Shown here piece after piece: positions 22,631 to 35,710 of a stretch of DNA of 64,000 bases. This DNA is from Hysterangium stoloniferum (Eukaryota > Basidiomycota > Agaricomycetes > Hysterangiales > Hysterangiaceae), in assembly GCA_015178975.1 (NCBI GenBank), contig WHVD01000012.1, positions 1,178,001-1,242,000 on the forward strand, given 5' to 3'. The notes below the pieces were generated by a model. The model did no database searches. It was not told the origin of the DNA and saw only the letters and a list, made by a program, of their open reading frames with translations. A program made the translations under genes and the position numbers. Each line of letters begins with the position of its first letter. The stretch's first letter is position 1.

Positions 22631-23947
22631 TCTGAGCTGTGGCCGTTGTTCAAGTCAACCAGTCACTCTCAAGAATTCACGGTGATGTGATCTAGTATGT
22701 ACCTATAAATGGCCATGGGATACGATTAGTGCTGCCGCAGAATGCAGTAAAGCGCCGTAAATGCTTGCCGACATCGCTGTCAGTCACCCTGCCGGCAAGC
22801 TTTAAGAAATGAAGTCTATTTTGTACTAGATCTTACTAAAAATAGATCACACAAATGGAATTAAAGCTAACCTTTAGGTTTGTCAGTCAATATCACATCT
22901 AGTTTTAATATTATGCGTGCCAACATACACCCAAAGAATGACCTTTCATCAGCATTTTGTGACTGCATAAAATGAGTCATTTCAAGCAAGATTAAAAAGA
23001 AGTAATATTTGGCAATAACATGCACTTCTGTGAGGCCCAAAAATATGACAATTTGTATAAAATTCCTAAAGGTATGCCTTTTTAACAAATGACTCATCTT
23101 GAGCACAGGGAACCTGCACTTTGAGTACAATATTGTAAGGTTCAGCTTCGCGAGATAGCGTAATCCTTCAAGGAATAGGCTCCAATTCGAAAAAGTCCCC
23201 TCTACCTAATGGAGGGTTCACCTACTTATGCTGCTATCGTAGGCTACGTCCCCTAACAACTCCTAATAAGTCTGAAACCCTCTAATGATCGAAAACTTCC
23301 AGTGTCTTCTCCTTACTCCTTACCATCTAAGACTAGGGCGGTTACCCGCCCGATTCAACGTCCGCCACCACGTCTGCTCACGTTACAAATATGTACAAGA
23401 TATTGCCGAGTTCTTCATCCTCGATGATTTATGTATGGTCAGTTCTTAGACACAACCCAACATAAGGCTTAGCAGTGAAAGCGCATGGAATAGGTCTTTG
23501 TGAACTTCTGGCTGACTTGGGCAGAAAAGGCGATTTGGCTGGAATGCACTGATCAATGTTTTTTGATGTTCCCCGTAAAAATGTCATCCATCCTATTATG
23601 AACCACCAATACCACCCTCAGTAGTCGATTCATAAAATCACAGAGAATTTTTCTGTATAGCCTGGTTGTTCCAGAAATCGCCAGATTTCCGGCTTATGTA
23701 CTTGTAATTGATCAAAGGGATATAAATACCCGAAATCTCTGAATCACAGAAAACGCATATAGGCTAAATATTCTTTCTGTAAACATTTACATTACAGCTA
23801 AATGCGATCACAACGTGCACTTTAAAATGACGGGAAGCCACAGCGTGAGATGAAACATGTGCCCAGCCACACCCAGATAGGGCCGCATCGTCCACACCTA
23901 GTCATAGCTGTTGCCTACCGTCTTGATTAATTCATTCTCAACTTGAC
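22631..23947. other. Divergent intergenic region between M28 and RBR genes
   Basis: Probably holds the promoters of both genes. Positions about 22810-23140 are AT-rich and CpG-poor, unlike their surroundings, and look like an inserted non-coding repeat whose ends I could not define. Positions 23790-23815 (gtaaacatttacattacagc) resemble 35415-35440. No further gene seen. Confidence 0.45.
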
Positions 23948-26167
23948 ATGGCAACACTGTCGACTTCAGAATCATCCAGAGGGGAGCAACATTCGTTCAG
24001 AGCGCAGATCTTGCAGCTTCTCGATGGTCGAGTTTCAAGGATTGTCAGTAGTTACGATGGCACAGGGCAATATTCACAAGGTGCTACTTCGGCGTGTGGC
24101 CTGGCTGCTCTCAATGCCGTACGGATTGTGTTGGGAAGTGACAAAATGGGCAGGTCAGGTGTGAAACTATTGGAGCATATGACAAATAAGGAGACGATCG
24201 AGGTGAATGTGGCCTTGAATACATGATTTGACAATTCTGATTTTTTCATTCCATGTAGGAAATAATCGCCATTTGTGCCCGATGGACGAGTCAACTACAT
24301 CTTGAAGCTGACGAACTCGCCAGTCTGCCACTTTTCCAAAATCCCCTCGTTCACGATGGCGCGGAGTACAACGAAGCTAATGTTGGGAACCTGAAAGGGC
24401 TGTTTGAGTATTTAGCTCCCTCTTAGATCCGCGGTCCATCGCTAAAAATTCTCCTTATGCAGACATCTTAAGGAAATGAGTCAATCGTCGAGCGAAAACC
24501 CTGTTCCTATTGCAGTGGTAATAACCCGACCTCCGGAAATATTCACCGTATTTTACATTCCTCTGCGACATCAATTACTGCCCGGTGTCTTTGCGATATT
24601 CGATTCACACCCGAGACCGGCCTGCGGGGCAACTGGATCGTCATTTATCTTATTTTCAACAATGGACGAGACTAGTGAATACGTCGCATCGCTTATCCAG
24701 ATTGAAAAAGGCCTATTATCTGGTGATTTACAATGGCAAGCTCAACTACTAGGACATTATTCGGGTCATTTCTTCCGAGCTAGAAGCATATACGACATCG
24801 CCGGTGACCACATGGCATCTATTTACGATGCTAACATGGAAATTCTAGAATTTAGAGCTCGCCTGAAAGACTCTGAAAGGGAAAATAACGAGTTGAAGAG
24901 GGAAATCGCAGCATTGCGGGAACAGCAGGCTCGAGTGGCACGACTCACAAAACCGCCTCCGCCCAAAAAAACGTCAGGGTCTACACAAAGACAATTTTTA
25001 AACGTAGGTGGGAACACCAAGTGGCGAGAACAATCCAACAGAAAGGACAGTGCTTCCTCTTCTGCCACTCCACACGAACAAGCTAGCTACAAACCCTCCG
25101 AGCGACGCCCTGAAAAGACCGATATAGAAGCGCTAGACTTCAGAGCCGCTCTTATTATGCAACAAGAGTTCGATGAAGAAGATAGGATGCTTCGAAATCA
25201 AGGGGCTCTTTTGAAACAAGCACTCCAAACAGTTTTCACATGCAAGGTCTGTTTTGAGACTTACCCTGAAGATTCGGTGGCTAGGATAGGAGGATGCGGG
25301 CATCAGCTTTGTCGTGATTGTGCAAAGGGATATCTCACCACCAAAATGGAAGAGCATCGCTATCCTATTCTATGCCCTATTTGCCAAGTAGAACAAGATG
25401 TTGTGGAGCACGGAGGTACTTTGCTCTTACATATGTTGTCATGAGTGGATGGCTGAGCGTCCCCGTTTTTGTAGTTATCACAGAAGAACTAGTTGCCCAA
25501 CTGGGTTTATCAGAAAAACAATATGGTGATTGGATCGAGTTAGAACTGTCGCAATTTTCGATTATCCTTGATTGTCCTGGGTACGGACTCTGTGACATCC
25601 GCATCATATTCTCTCTAATGAGCTATTAAGGTGTCGCCGTTCCACGTTTGTTGATTTGAAGGACCATGCGGACATGAAGCTGCTGTCTTGTCCACTGCCA
25701 GACTGTCGTCACGTATGGTGTAAAGAATGCCGTTGCAGTGTTGAACCTAACGCCGCACATTCTTGCGATGGAAGCGTCGAACTGGATACTTTGATGCAAT
25801 CGCGAGGATGGGTCTATTGCCCAGGTAGGTGCCGACCTAGACTATATCCTATATTGACTGAGAAGCCCTTTGTATCCTTAGGATGTAAAACTCCTACCGA
25901 AAAACACAGTGGTTGTAACCATATGACAGTGAGTTGTCCGTCTTTGCGAACTCGTCGACAATGTTCATCCCACTTCCCAGTGTCCCGCACGCGGTTGTAA
26001 TACGTGAGTTCTCTATTTTTTGTTGTCTTACAAGCATTTTATAATCCCTTGTTTGTAGTCATTTTTGTTATATCTGCAAGAATCCCATTGTACGGTCTGC
26101 GCTTCCGCAAACGATAGAAGTGGCTCTCAGCGAGCACTACAGCAGATGCAATCTTTTTGAACATTGA
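23948..26167 (+). CDS. RBR-type E3 ubiquitin ligase with N-terminal cysteine-peptidase-like domain
   Basis: Ubiquitin ligase of the RING-between-RING class. Eight exons: 23948-24202, 24259-24407, 24463-25415, 25475-25580, 25631-25824, 25882-25928, 25981-26003, 26059-26167. All joints are in phase, giving 611 aa. Residues 40-200 resemble a papain-fold peptidase: Cys50 in SACGLAALN, VVITRPPEI, and His184 in VFAIFDSHPRP. A coiled-coil, Lys/Ser-rich linker follows (about 250-380). RING1 begins near 396 (CKVCFETYPED, CGHQLCRDC, CPIC). IBR includes CRRSTFVDLKDHADM and CRHVWCKEC. RING2 is WVYCPGCKTPTEKHSGCNHM with the expected catalytic Cys564, then CPARGCNTHFCYIC. The peptidase assignment is inference from the Cys/His motifs; RBR is secure. 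One exon is only 23 nt. Confidence 0.92.
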
Positions 26168-27044
26168 ATACTGCTTTGTGAAGAAGGTGGCTCGGTGTAC
26201 GATGTTAATATATATATTATCGAGAACGAAGGCGTATACACGACATCATTAGAGCCAGTTGGGCCAAGTAGCATTATATAAAACGGAACGTTGTTTCTCC
26301 CTGTCTATACTTCAATGGTCGTTGGAATCTCCGCCCATTGGTTTACTTCGCCGTATCCACTCGGCACTGCCTTCAATCAATGCTGATGTGCACCATCCAT
26401 GACTATGTAAAAATTCTGAACGGTGGAGGATAAACTTCATAAATAAACCTTATTGAAGTTTGTTCGCAAGTGCGTCAGATAAATTCTCGGATGCATGAGT
26501 GCTAACATATGTCCACTGATTGGTAACTCACGCATGTGTGCTGCGCCTGACCGAATGAAGTTAGAAGTTTTTTCCAGTTCTATGCACGACTCGGGTGTAA
26601 CAGACAGACACCGTGATTGGCCAGAATTAATCCGTTTTGAGCTATATATTATCGTGATAGGCGGATCCAGAATATACCAGTATTAGATGGACTTACAATT
26701 TTGAATCGTTCAAGCCGCAGAGGTGTGGTTGGCGAAAACATCCCTCTCTCTAATATCAGTCTTCCGACCCATTTAATCCTACAATTGATAGTAACCCTCA
26801 TAACCAAAGTCACTATATGTAGGGCTCATTCTAATGAACTGGATTGTCAATCAGCAGTTCTGAGGTATGGCAGAAGCCTTACATAAGGCGCTAATATTCC
26901 AGTGGGAAGGGCTCAAGGTCTTGTCCTTCCAAGCGCGTTTCTTCGTTCTGCAACGCGTCGCAGGAGTTGACGGAAAAGTCATGTACGTCCCTTAGTGCCC
27001 ATTATTTTACAGTCATCCTTTTTCTCTAAAATCCCATTAAGAAC
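26168..27044. other. Intergenic region between RBR and NUP192 genes
   Basis: Contains one copy of a repeat shared with 34470-34690. A short ATG-led frame at 26867 (MAEALHKALIFQWEGL) ends before NUP192 and could not be joined to it in phase, so it is left out of the gene model. It could be an upstream frame or untranslated leader. Confidence 0.45.
26495..26730 (+). repeat. Direct repeat copy 1 flanking NUP192
   Basis: About 220 bp similar to 34470-34690 in the same orientation. Shared blocks include ggtaactcac(g/a)catgtgtgctg, cgtgata and ttc(a/g)agccgcagag. No coding capacity. Confidence 0.6.
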
Positions 27045-30000
27045 ATGGAAGAAGACTTGGTGGAACTAGCGAAGAAGCTTCGACATGGTCTGCTGGTAGA
27101 AACAAACGAAAGAGAGCTCCAAGAACTTTATTATGATTTGGAACGTAACAGACCACGTATACTGAAGTTATTTGATGTTGGGCGTCGTAGCACAGAGGAG
27201 GTGAAAGATGTCGAAAATAGTATGTGCAGGATCAGTTCTTCGATTGACATAGCCTTAACCACATCTCACAGAGAAGTACAAAGTAAACGGAAAGCACTAC
27301 GAGCTTAAGGCGCAATTAGTGCAGCCAATCCTCTTTCTGGCCGACCAACTGGATTGTTCTGAGTACTACATCGCCATGTTATTCGCCAAAGCCGAAAGAC
27401 GAAATCCCAATCTCGACATGGTATCACTTGTAGAAAAAGTTATCAAAACATACCACAATGAGCGCTCAGCGCTGCTGGAATGTCTTTTGCAGATATTTCA
27501 AGTTACCGTTCAACCGGCTTCTGAATCTTTAGGCGTGGTCCTTCAAAAATTTGCTCGCGAAGTAGTAGGGACTATGGTTCCGCTAGAAAGTGGCAGACGG
27601 GGTCGATTTTCGGAGAAATTATTGTTGGAAATTGATGGGAGCGTTGACAATAGTGCTAAATTATCAAATGTAATTTTGAACGCCACTTCTACTACCAACG
27701 CGCTCGGGGGACAAAGTACGTATAAATCGACTTCAAATGCTGGGTTAGTTCACTGATAGAAATATCAGATATTGCCAGATTAAGCCACGACTTGCTACAA
27801 TTGCGAATGGCCTGCCTCCGTGGAGAACGGCGCCAACTGGGTGTACTTTTGTACTCCATTGCCTCTGCGCATCTTTTGTCTGGCGTGGAGATCACAAAGA
27901 TGATTCAAAGGCTTGCTGATAGGCCTCAAGACGACATGACTTTCTATATTCTTACAACGACTCTCACGAGTTTAAGTTTCCCCGAAGGCGGGACCACCAG
28001 CGTGCCATTATATAACGATCGGGCCTTTGTTGGTACCCTAGGAAAAGTCATTGACGATAAGTCACAGTGGAAGCTACCCAGACTTCGTGCAGTGGTGGCC
28101 CTACAATGGTCAATTTTGATATACATGGCTCGGCATCGCGACCCGGAACTAGTTGAAGCGACGCATCTTCCGCCGGGTTTCAGCGACGACGAGGTCGAAA
28201 AACGAGTCTCTGAAGCCGTTCAGGGAGACGTGTTTCCCTTCCTATCGGAAGCAACACAAAACGTCCGCCCGCGGGGCGCTGTTGAAGAAGCTGACCGATC
28301 TCTTACCGGCCTCGGTCTGAGACTGCATTCCGAAACTGAAACCGACCCGGATATCGTCGATGAAGACTTCAAAATGGTCATCCTCGACTCGTTTGAACGA
28401 TTAATCACCGACTTCATCAAGTCCATGTCATCTGTCATTCGACGAATCAAGCATAGACAAGAGGATGTTAATCTTGCGGCTTCCCGTGCGAACAGAGGCG
28501 GCGCTGGTGGCAGATCAACGAACGAAGAAGGCCCGGCTACCGCCCAACGGAACGACGTAGCCCAACTTTTCGAGTTTATTGGCGTTCTTTATACTTGTCT
28601 CCCGCCGGACCGTGGCCTCAAGTTTTGGGTGACGTCTTCAGAGCCTAGTGAAGGGAAACTATTTGCCTTCCTTCGTTGGGCGACTGAATCAAGAGACAAC
28701 GTACTGATATCCGCTGCATTCGACATGCTTGCAGGAATTGCCCGAGGCCGCTCGTCGGCCGAGATCGCTTACAATTTCCTTATTTCAGCTCGCCCGAACC
28801 CCGCGGAGCGTGGCCACGGCGGTATGCTCGCTGGTGGAGGCAATATGTTCAGCTGGTCGATGCTCTTCAGTGCCCTGGCTTGGTGGGCAGAGAATCTCCC
28901 AAACTCACATGCTCAGCATCACCAGCATCCAAGCCTCAACTTGTCAGGGCGCTGGCAACAAATGACGCTAACAGATCCTGAAGCCCTGATGCTGGGTGCG
29001 TTCTTGCGCCTCTTGCGGGTAGTTGTAAAGCACGCGCCAGCGGCAAGAATTGCACTCTACACCATGCCTGACTTCCGGGTCGTACCGACACTTCTTGCCC
29101 TCTTACAGCATGGTATTCAGCTTGAGCTTAAAGGAGTTATCCTCGACGCTCTTGCCGCCTTCTGTGAACCTGGGGCAGGCGTACAAGGTGTTGACATCTG
29201 CAAGAATGTTTGGGCAGCGCTTGAGCGTGCCGAATTGATCAATTTGCGTCCTGGCGGCAGTTTGGCTACTCGTGGTGTAGAGAACGAGCTGGAGGGCGTT
29301 GAGACGCCGGCTCAACGCTACCCGGCTACGCTACCTTTCCTACGGCTACTCGGGACCCTTATTCATACACCCAAGGACCTTCGTCCTCAACAGATGCTAG
29401 TGGATTATGAACCTGTGGATACAATTCCAGATGGCCTTGGTCAACCTACACGCCTGGGTGGTATAGGTCCTTACATCAGATTCGTCATTGACACGGTCTT
29501 GCTTCGCGCGAACAACCGCGAATTTAGTGATCCTTCCGACAAGTGGAGAATGGTGGATGGATCCTTGTGCTTTGTCGAGCGGTGTTTGGCGAGCTATAAT
29601 CTTCGCAGCCTCCTTTCGATTGGCGAAGAAACACTCACTAAGAGCCCCGAAATTTTACGATCGTTCCAAATTCATCCTGGATTCGAGTTACTTTTACAGT
29701 TATTGACTGATACGCCTTTGCGAAAAGAGATCGTACAGTATCTCGAGCACGGCGTGGATGCCCTAGAAAATAAAACTATCAAAAACGTCTACTTCGAAAG
29801 GGTCCTATTGCGAATATTACGCATTGTTCATTGCGTATTGGACATCCAAACTTTATTCATAGAGATACTGTTACCACTATTGGCACAATTCGAAGGGTCG
29901 ACTGGCAACCTGAACTTCCTTATAAGCTCTGTTGTACCCTTCGATCAACTTTTGAATTGGACCCCTACCCTGGTTGTGAAAATAGCGCTATGCACGTTGT

Positions 30001-33000
30001 ACGCCGAAATTGAGGAGATTAAGCTCCTTTCCATTAGGATCATAACCCAACTTTCCGAATCCACTGTCTTTACTACTGTGGAGCAGGTCGGTCCAAACAG
30101 CAAGCGCCGAATCAGCAGGCTGGCCGTGATCTTCGAGCGGACAGAGGAGTCGTATATCATTTCAGATAGTTTCATGCTGCTCCTTCAACGCTCATCTTCA
30201 GAGGATGCTAGTCCGTCAGTGGAGCTCGTAGATCTGTCCACCGGCGCTGGTGCCCCAGTTACATCAGTATATTACGACTTAACACATGCGATTCGTCTGG
30301 CCATCTTGCAACTGATGTTGAAAAATACGCTTCCGGATAAACCGGCACCCAATGTTGCACATACCCTACTAGGCTTTTGTCCTGACACTACGCATTCTAA
30401 CCAGCTGGCAATCCAGGATCCACAAGCTGCCAACAGTCGCAGAACTTGTCTCCATGTCATACTGGACCTACTCAACGACGGTGTTCCGCGGCAAGGGCTC
30501 GGAGATGCAGCGCATGCAGCCCCAGCGTTCTTAATCACCCAACCCGTCGTGGCCGAGAGGTGTTATAAACTGATCTATCAGCTTTGTACTCAACGTGCCA
30601 CCACCACCGTGCTTATGCGCTATCTTCGTACCCGTGAAGATTTCTTTGCGCGCCACTTGTCTGTCCTTCCTATCAAAGTCCCGCCGCATGATGGTATTGG
30701 TGTAGGACAGATTGCCTATGGCGATGGGACAGCGGTTAATACTACTGTAAGCACAGCCATGTCGTTCCTCTGTATTCGGTCTTGGTTACTTGAATCAACC
30801 GCGCTCGAGCTCCACATGCTCACGGAAATGGGACAGTCACAACGAGCTTCGAAGCTATTGGCGTTGTTATTTGGCAGTGATGCACCACTTGATGATGAGC
30901 AAGATCTTCTAGAAGGAATGTTACATCCGTTCGCGACGGGCCAATCATTAATTCGAATCATTGAGCTTCTCCAATCCTTGGATCTAAGTTGGCATGACGG
31001 CTTAGGTGTTGAAGAGAACATGCAGTTGCGTTTATTTAGTAATATTGACGTGTCGTCTTGCCTGGAAGTCGATGACACAGGTTGCGAAGTCTTTGACATC
31101 AATGCCTTGCTCTCGTTAATGTATCAGGATAGACGACACATGCAGTCGCAAGGCGTTATCTCGGGCCCGCATGTTCTTGAACAACTTCAAAAAGAAATGA
31201 ACTTCATTCTCTCCAGTTGCGCCATCGAAAATAATCGACGAAGGGTTCAGCATGCTAAAGATGTTAATTTTGAGTCATGGAAGCAGCTGCTGGATATCTC
31301 TCTAGCCAAAGGATTCCATCGTTTACCCCAAGATCGACGAGAGTCAATACTCTTTGACCTTTTGCAGATGCTTTCTCCTGTCATTCAAAGTGGCGCAACC
31401 CAAGCATCGACATCGGTGTTACTTTCTGAGGTTGTCCTGACCCTTGTGACAAAGTTGCGAGGGGATAGGCAGCAACAGCTTATATTGCAGTCTACCTTTG
31501 ACGACAGTTATGCTGCGTCTCTCCCCGTCGACAGATTGAAGGGACTGCTAAGAAGTCTTTTAGAGTGCTTAGGTGCAAGCACCAAGGCTGAATTTACCCG
31601 GGGTAACCTGTATGCTGCGTTGGTGAACTTCTTGCATCTCGTTGATGAGGGACGGCGACGTCATGATCTAGATAACGCCAATGGCGATCATCTGTCGATA
31701 TCCTTATCGTCCATATCATCTTTGGACTCGTTTGAAACTTCTGGGTCACTCATTGCGCCACGGCTACGTACCAAACGCTCTGAACTCGAGACGTCTACCC
31801 TTGCTACTATTAACAAAGACGTCGATGGACTTGTTTCACTTATCAGTACCGACGCTATCGACGGAACAGAGGTTTGGAAAACGGTCTCATTTACTCTTCT
31901 AGATGCTCTTGTTGGACTTTCTCGCCTCGAAAAACCTCACAGAGTGCTAAATATTCTTACTCGCAAGGGGTATCTTCCAAATTTCATCCAGGGCATCAAA
32001 GATGTCGATTTACACCTGCAAAGCGTCCTAAGGCCGGATCCAGGTGTGTCGCAGTAGTTTTAAGGTCTCTTTGATATCTGACTTGTTTTTCAGATAACTT
32101 AAATACCCTTTATGTCTATGAAGCCAAAATGGCTCTTCTAATACGGATAGCGCAAACACAAACAGGTGCTGAAAAGCTGTTGGAAAACCGTGTCTTACAT
32201 ATGCTGGCAAATTGTGACTTCATTGAGGCCCAGCCAGAAGCAGACCAGTCATTCATTGGTAAGCCACCCGCATTTACCTTCTGTGCTTGCTCTTACACGG
32301 TCGTTAGATTGCAACAGCTTCCTTCCCTCGGCTGTTTATCGTTATTATCAGATGCTATTGCCTGCGTTAGAGCTTGTGAACAGCATTGTTGCAACTTTAG
32401 GTACTGCAAGCCAAGCTGGGCCACAGGTTAGCTGATCGTTACAGCACCGTCTCTCCTACTAAATTCAAACAGACTTTGCAATTCCTTTTCATGCACCGCG
32501 AGACATTCCTGATCTCGTTGAGAGAGGTGGCACCCATACCAACATTGCAGCAGATTAGGGCGATACATCTACTAATATCGATATCCTCGTATGTGACGTC
32601 GTTGGTGGAGGCAACCAGCTTGGTACGTGAATCGCTTTTGGTTTAGTCTTTGTTACTAACCGTTCATGCAGCGAAGTCCTGCGTCAGGCTTCGGCGGTCT
32701 CCACTCTGCTATTCTCTCATTGGCTGCCAAGTACTTAGCCCATGGTAACTGGAGCTTGATCGCCTCTCCTTCGAACGACACAGAACAAGACGAGGTTGCT
32801 GTCAGAGCGCCAGGTTCGTTGAAGCGGTTTAGGTTCCAATATGTATGAAAACTGATCACACATATCAGGTTATGGACGTAATGTCAGCGTCTTTGACGCC
32901 AAAGTTGAAGACGCGACGGATTTGTTGCACGAGGGCATTTGGATGTATCTTGAGGCTGCAAGTGATGTTAATGGTTCGTGTATCTCATTATACAGATGTA

Positions 33001-33948
33001 CTATGATCCATAACATTGATATAGTCTATGACGACTTCTCGCCGGTATTCACGCCTATTGGAGTTACCAACCGGCACAGCGACTCTTCATTGCATATCAA
33101 CGGTGGGTGACTATTTCCGTACGCTAAAGGCCGTACCTTACTTCGTTTCAAATACAGCTCCTGCACCCACGATAAGCGACTCCATTGAAGCCCTTAGCCA
33201 AGTTGTCAACGATCTCGCAAAGGTACTTGGTGAAGTCACAGAGATCTCTGCCAAGTTATCGAATAAAAATCATTTGGAACTTGAAGAGGTTGATGATGTA
33301 CGTCTTGCTCTATAATCACCATTCGACGTTATTAATTATAGAGCAAGATTGCTCAAGCTTCCGGCGCTCGATTTACCGAAGACCTTAATATGATGCAACG
33401 ACGGTTATTGGTATACAAAGAGCTCGAGAAGGCGCGACAGAGTAGAATCAACATCGTAATGAGGCGGTTGCGTAAGTACACGATTGGGTATGTAGACACA
33501 TGTTGATATCCGTTCTAGATTCGCTGGAAATACTGCTACTCCTCATATGGAGGCATATCAACTATTATACCTCACTGTCGCGTACTTCTTCTAACAAGTT
33601 GACTGGGCCAGGTCAATCAGCAGAGACTTTCGTATCCTCTGTTGGACGCCGACCAGTCCTGAGAGAGGATGACATAGATACACTACTGGAACACGTGAGA
33701 CGTGGATTGAGGCCGGCCCTAGAAAGATTGGATGGTGTGCAATTGGTGCGCTTTGTTTGTTCTCCCTTAATATTGACTTACTGACGGTTTGCCACGCTTA
33801 GCCACCAGAAATTGTGGGAGTTGACCATCGGTCTAGGGAAGAATACATTGAGATGATGTGTCGATTGATCCGCAATGCGGTCTCTGAAGATACACAGATA
33901 CAAGCAGTTGGACTGGCTGATGATATTCATGGCCTTGGAAGCTGGTGA
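27045..33948 (+). CDS. Nucleoporin NUP192/NUP205, inner ring of the nuclear pore
   Basis: Large alpha-solenoid scaffold nucleoporin of the inner ring; it binds NIC96 and NUP53-type partners (established for the family). Thirteen exons: 27045-27219, 27272-27715, 27760-32043, 32094-32258, 32308-32426, 32473-32622, 32672-32813, 32869-32973, 33025-33102, 33158-33297, 33342-33471, 33519-33745, 33802-33948. Introns are 44-56 nt and all phases agree, giving 2101 aa, the expected size. The start MEEDLVELAKKLRHGLL leads into the N-terminal solenoid (NGKHYELKAQLVQPILFLAD). The middle contains LRLLRVVVKHAPAARIALY and DALAAFCEPG. The protein ends VDHRSREEYIEMMCRL...GLGSW. It appears intact, with normal CpG content. 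Confidence 0.93.
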
Positions 33949-34980
33949 TCTAAAAAGACTACGTGTAATTATTTGCTTTTGTAGTTCTACACAACCACGT
34001 GTAATCATGTGACTATTCTGTTTGATTACGTTTCTTGGGCATGGGCGGCTGCCTGGCACTGTTTACCTTGTCAGTATGAAACTGTCTTCCGGGGTACTTA
34101 TTCTTGGAAATGCCTATATTTATTATACACAATACGGAATACTTGCATATCTAGTGAACTCCACTATATACCCCATGGGTTCGTTCGTATGGACATTGTA
34201 ATTGCTTGTCTGCAATCGACATACTACATACGCAGTTTGCTGATCAGTCCGTCTGTACAATATGGACGAAAAAGGAAGTTCGTTGTCCGGGCTTAGTGTC
34301 CCTTGTAACACAATATCGCGCACGAACATTCTTTTGTACCGTTACTCATTACCTTATGATTGTACCTTAGCTCCAGTTGTACTCCGGATTCATATATAGT
34401 TAATCCGATGCAGCTACACGCTGGGTATGCCACCGCAGCCTTCGAGCTGAAATAACAATTCTCATTCCTGTGCATAAGTGACATTTGTCCGCTGAGTGGT
34501 AACTCACACATGTGTGCTGCCTGACCGAGTGAAGTTACAAATTTTGCCGGGTTCTGTGCACAACAACGGATGTCATGGACAGAGTGACCGAAGTTCCAAT
34601 CCGTCTTGGCTACAGATTGTCGTGATATACCGATCCGGAATATATCATACATACATCTCGTTCGAGCCGCAGAGCTGTGTTTCGTGTCAATCAAACGGGG
34701 TATATTGTAAGAGTAAAAGCGAAGAAGTATCGTAAAAGTGTGTAAATATTGTAAAGACGCGCAAATATGTTCTCACCTTTGGCCTTGATAACCGAATCTT
34801 GTGTCCCCCCCTCCTTACAATTGGCCCTCATATCCACACCTACTCGCCCCGGCATCTACATACATTTCTCTACCTACCATTATGTGACAAGTTCAGGGAC
34901 ATCACGAGACATTGTAGCCTTGTTATTCTAACGGATAGAGGTATAGGCAAGAAAAGGGGGTAGGAGGATAAGGTGCCAGG
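33949..34980. other. Intergenic DNA downstream of NUP192
   Basis: No gene. Contains the second copy of the ~220-bp direct repeat and ends at a small solo LTR. Confidence 0.45.
34470..34690 (+). repeat. Direct repeat copy 2 flanking NUP192
   Basis: Matches 26495-26730 in the same orientation with moderate divergence. The two copies bracket NUP192. Confidence 0.6.
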
Positions 34981-35179
34981 TGTAATCCCGTCATCAATTG
35001 GGATCACTGGTGGTCACACGAGTTGACAGGACCACGGTGTATTGTCTAGAACTGAGACGAGATACAGGATGTTGCAGTGTATGGTAAGGTAAGAGAAGGA
35101 AAACTACCTAGGCTTTATATGCTGTGATCACGTGGTAGAACAAAAGAAGTGGAACAAAGACTGGGGTGCCAGGCTTACA
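34981..35179 (+). mobile_element. Small solo LTR (199 bp), target-site duplication CCAGG
   Basis: Begins TGTAATCCCGTCATC and ends GCCAGGCTTACA. Flanked by CCAGG at 34976-34980 and 35180-35184. Same family as 10939-11223 but without the internal repeat expansion. Confidence 0.87.
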
Positions 35180-35710
35180 CCAGGTGTGAACAGACTGATA
35201 ACAAGAGTTGGAAAGGGGCGCCCTTCAGCTGGGAAAAGATGCCCAGAATCACAAAGACATATATACCGCTTGCGATACATATACAAACAAGATTGAGGTG
35301 AATCAAAGGGCATACTATGGGTAGAGCGCTCTGGGCAGCGACACTTGTTTGTGGATTTTTCTGTATAAGTTATGGTATCCTCGGTTGTCATTGACTCTGA
35401 AGTCGCCAGATAAATATACTGTTTGTAAATATTTACGTTACAGCTAAAAGCGAGGACTATGGTGCGATTAAAAGTGGTAATGGAACATGTCAAAATGACA
35501 GTTGCCAAAGTTTCCATGGTGATCCTCAAGTGAGATGACATGCCATCAAGGTCGGCTCCTCCTTTCCTGGACTAAAACACCCATAAGGTTCATGCCATCT
35601 AACAAGCCTTCCTGCAGATATTCACTAGTTGATGAGTTAGAAATGACACCCATGATGGGGTGTAGTTTATCTTCTGTGAATTTTGTTCACCAGCACAGAA
35701 TAATATTCAT
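35180..35710. other. Unassigned
   Basis: No gene. Positions about 35400-35450 resemble 23775-23820. Confidence 0.35.

Noticed and set aside
26867-26984. Extra first exon for NUP192 (MAEALHKAL)
   Set aside because: No acceptor before 27045 restores the NUP192 frame from its GTACGT donor. MEEDLVELAKKL gives a plausible family start.
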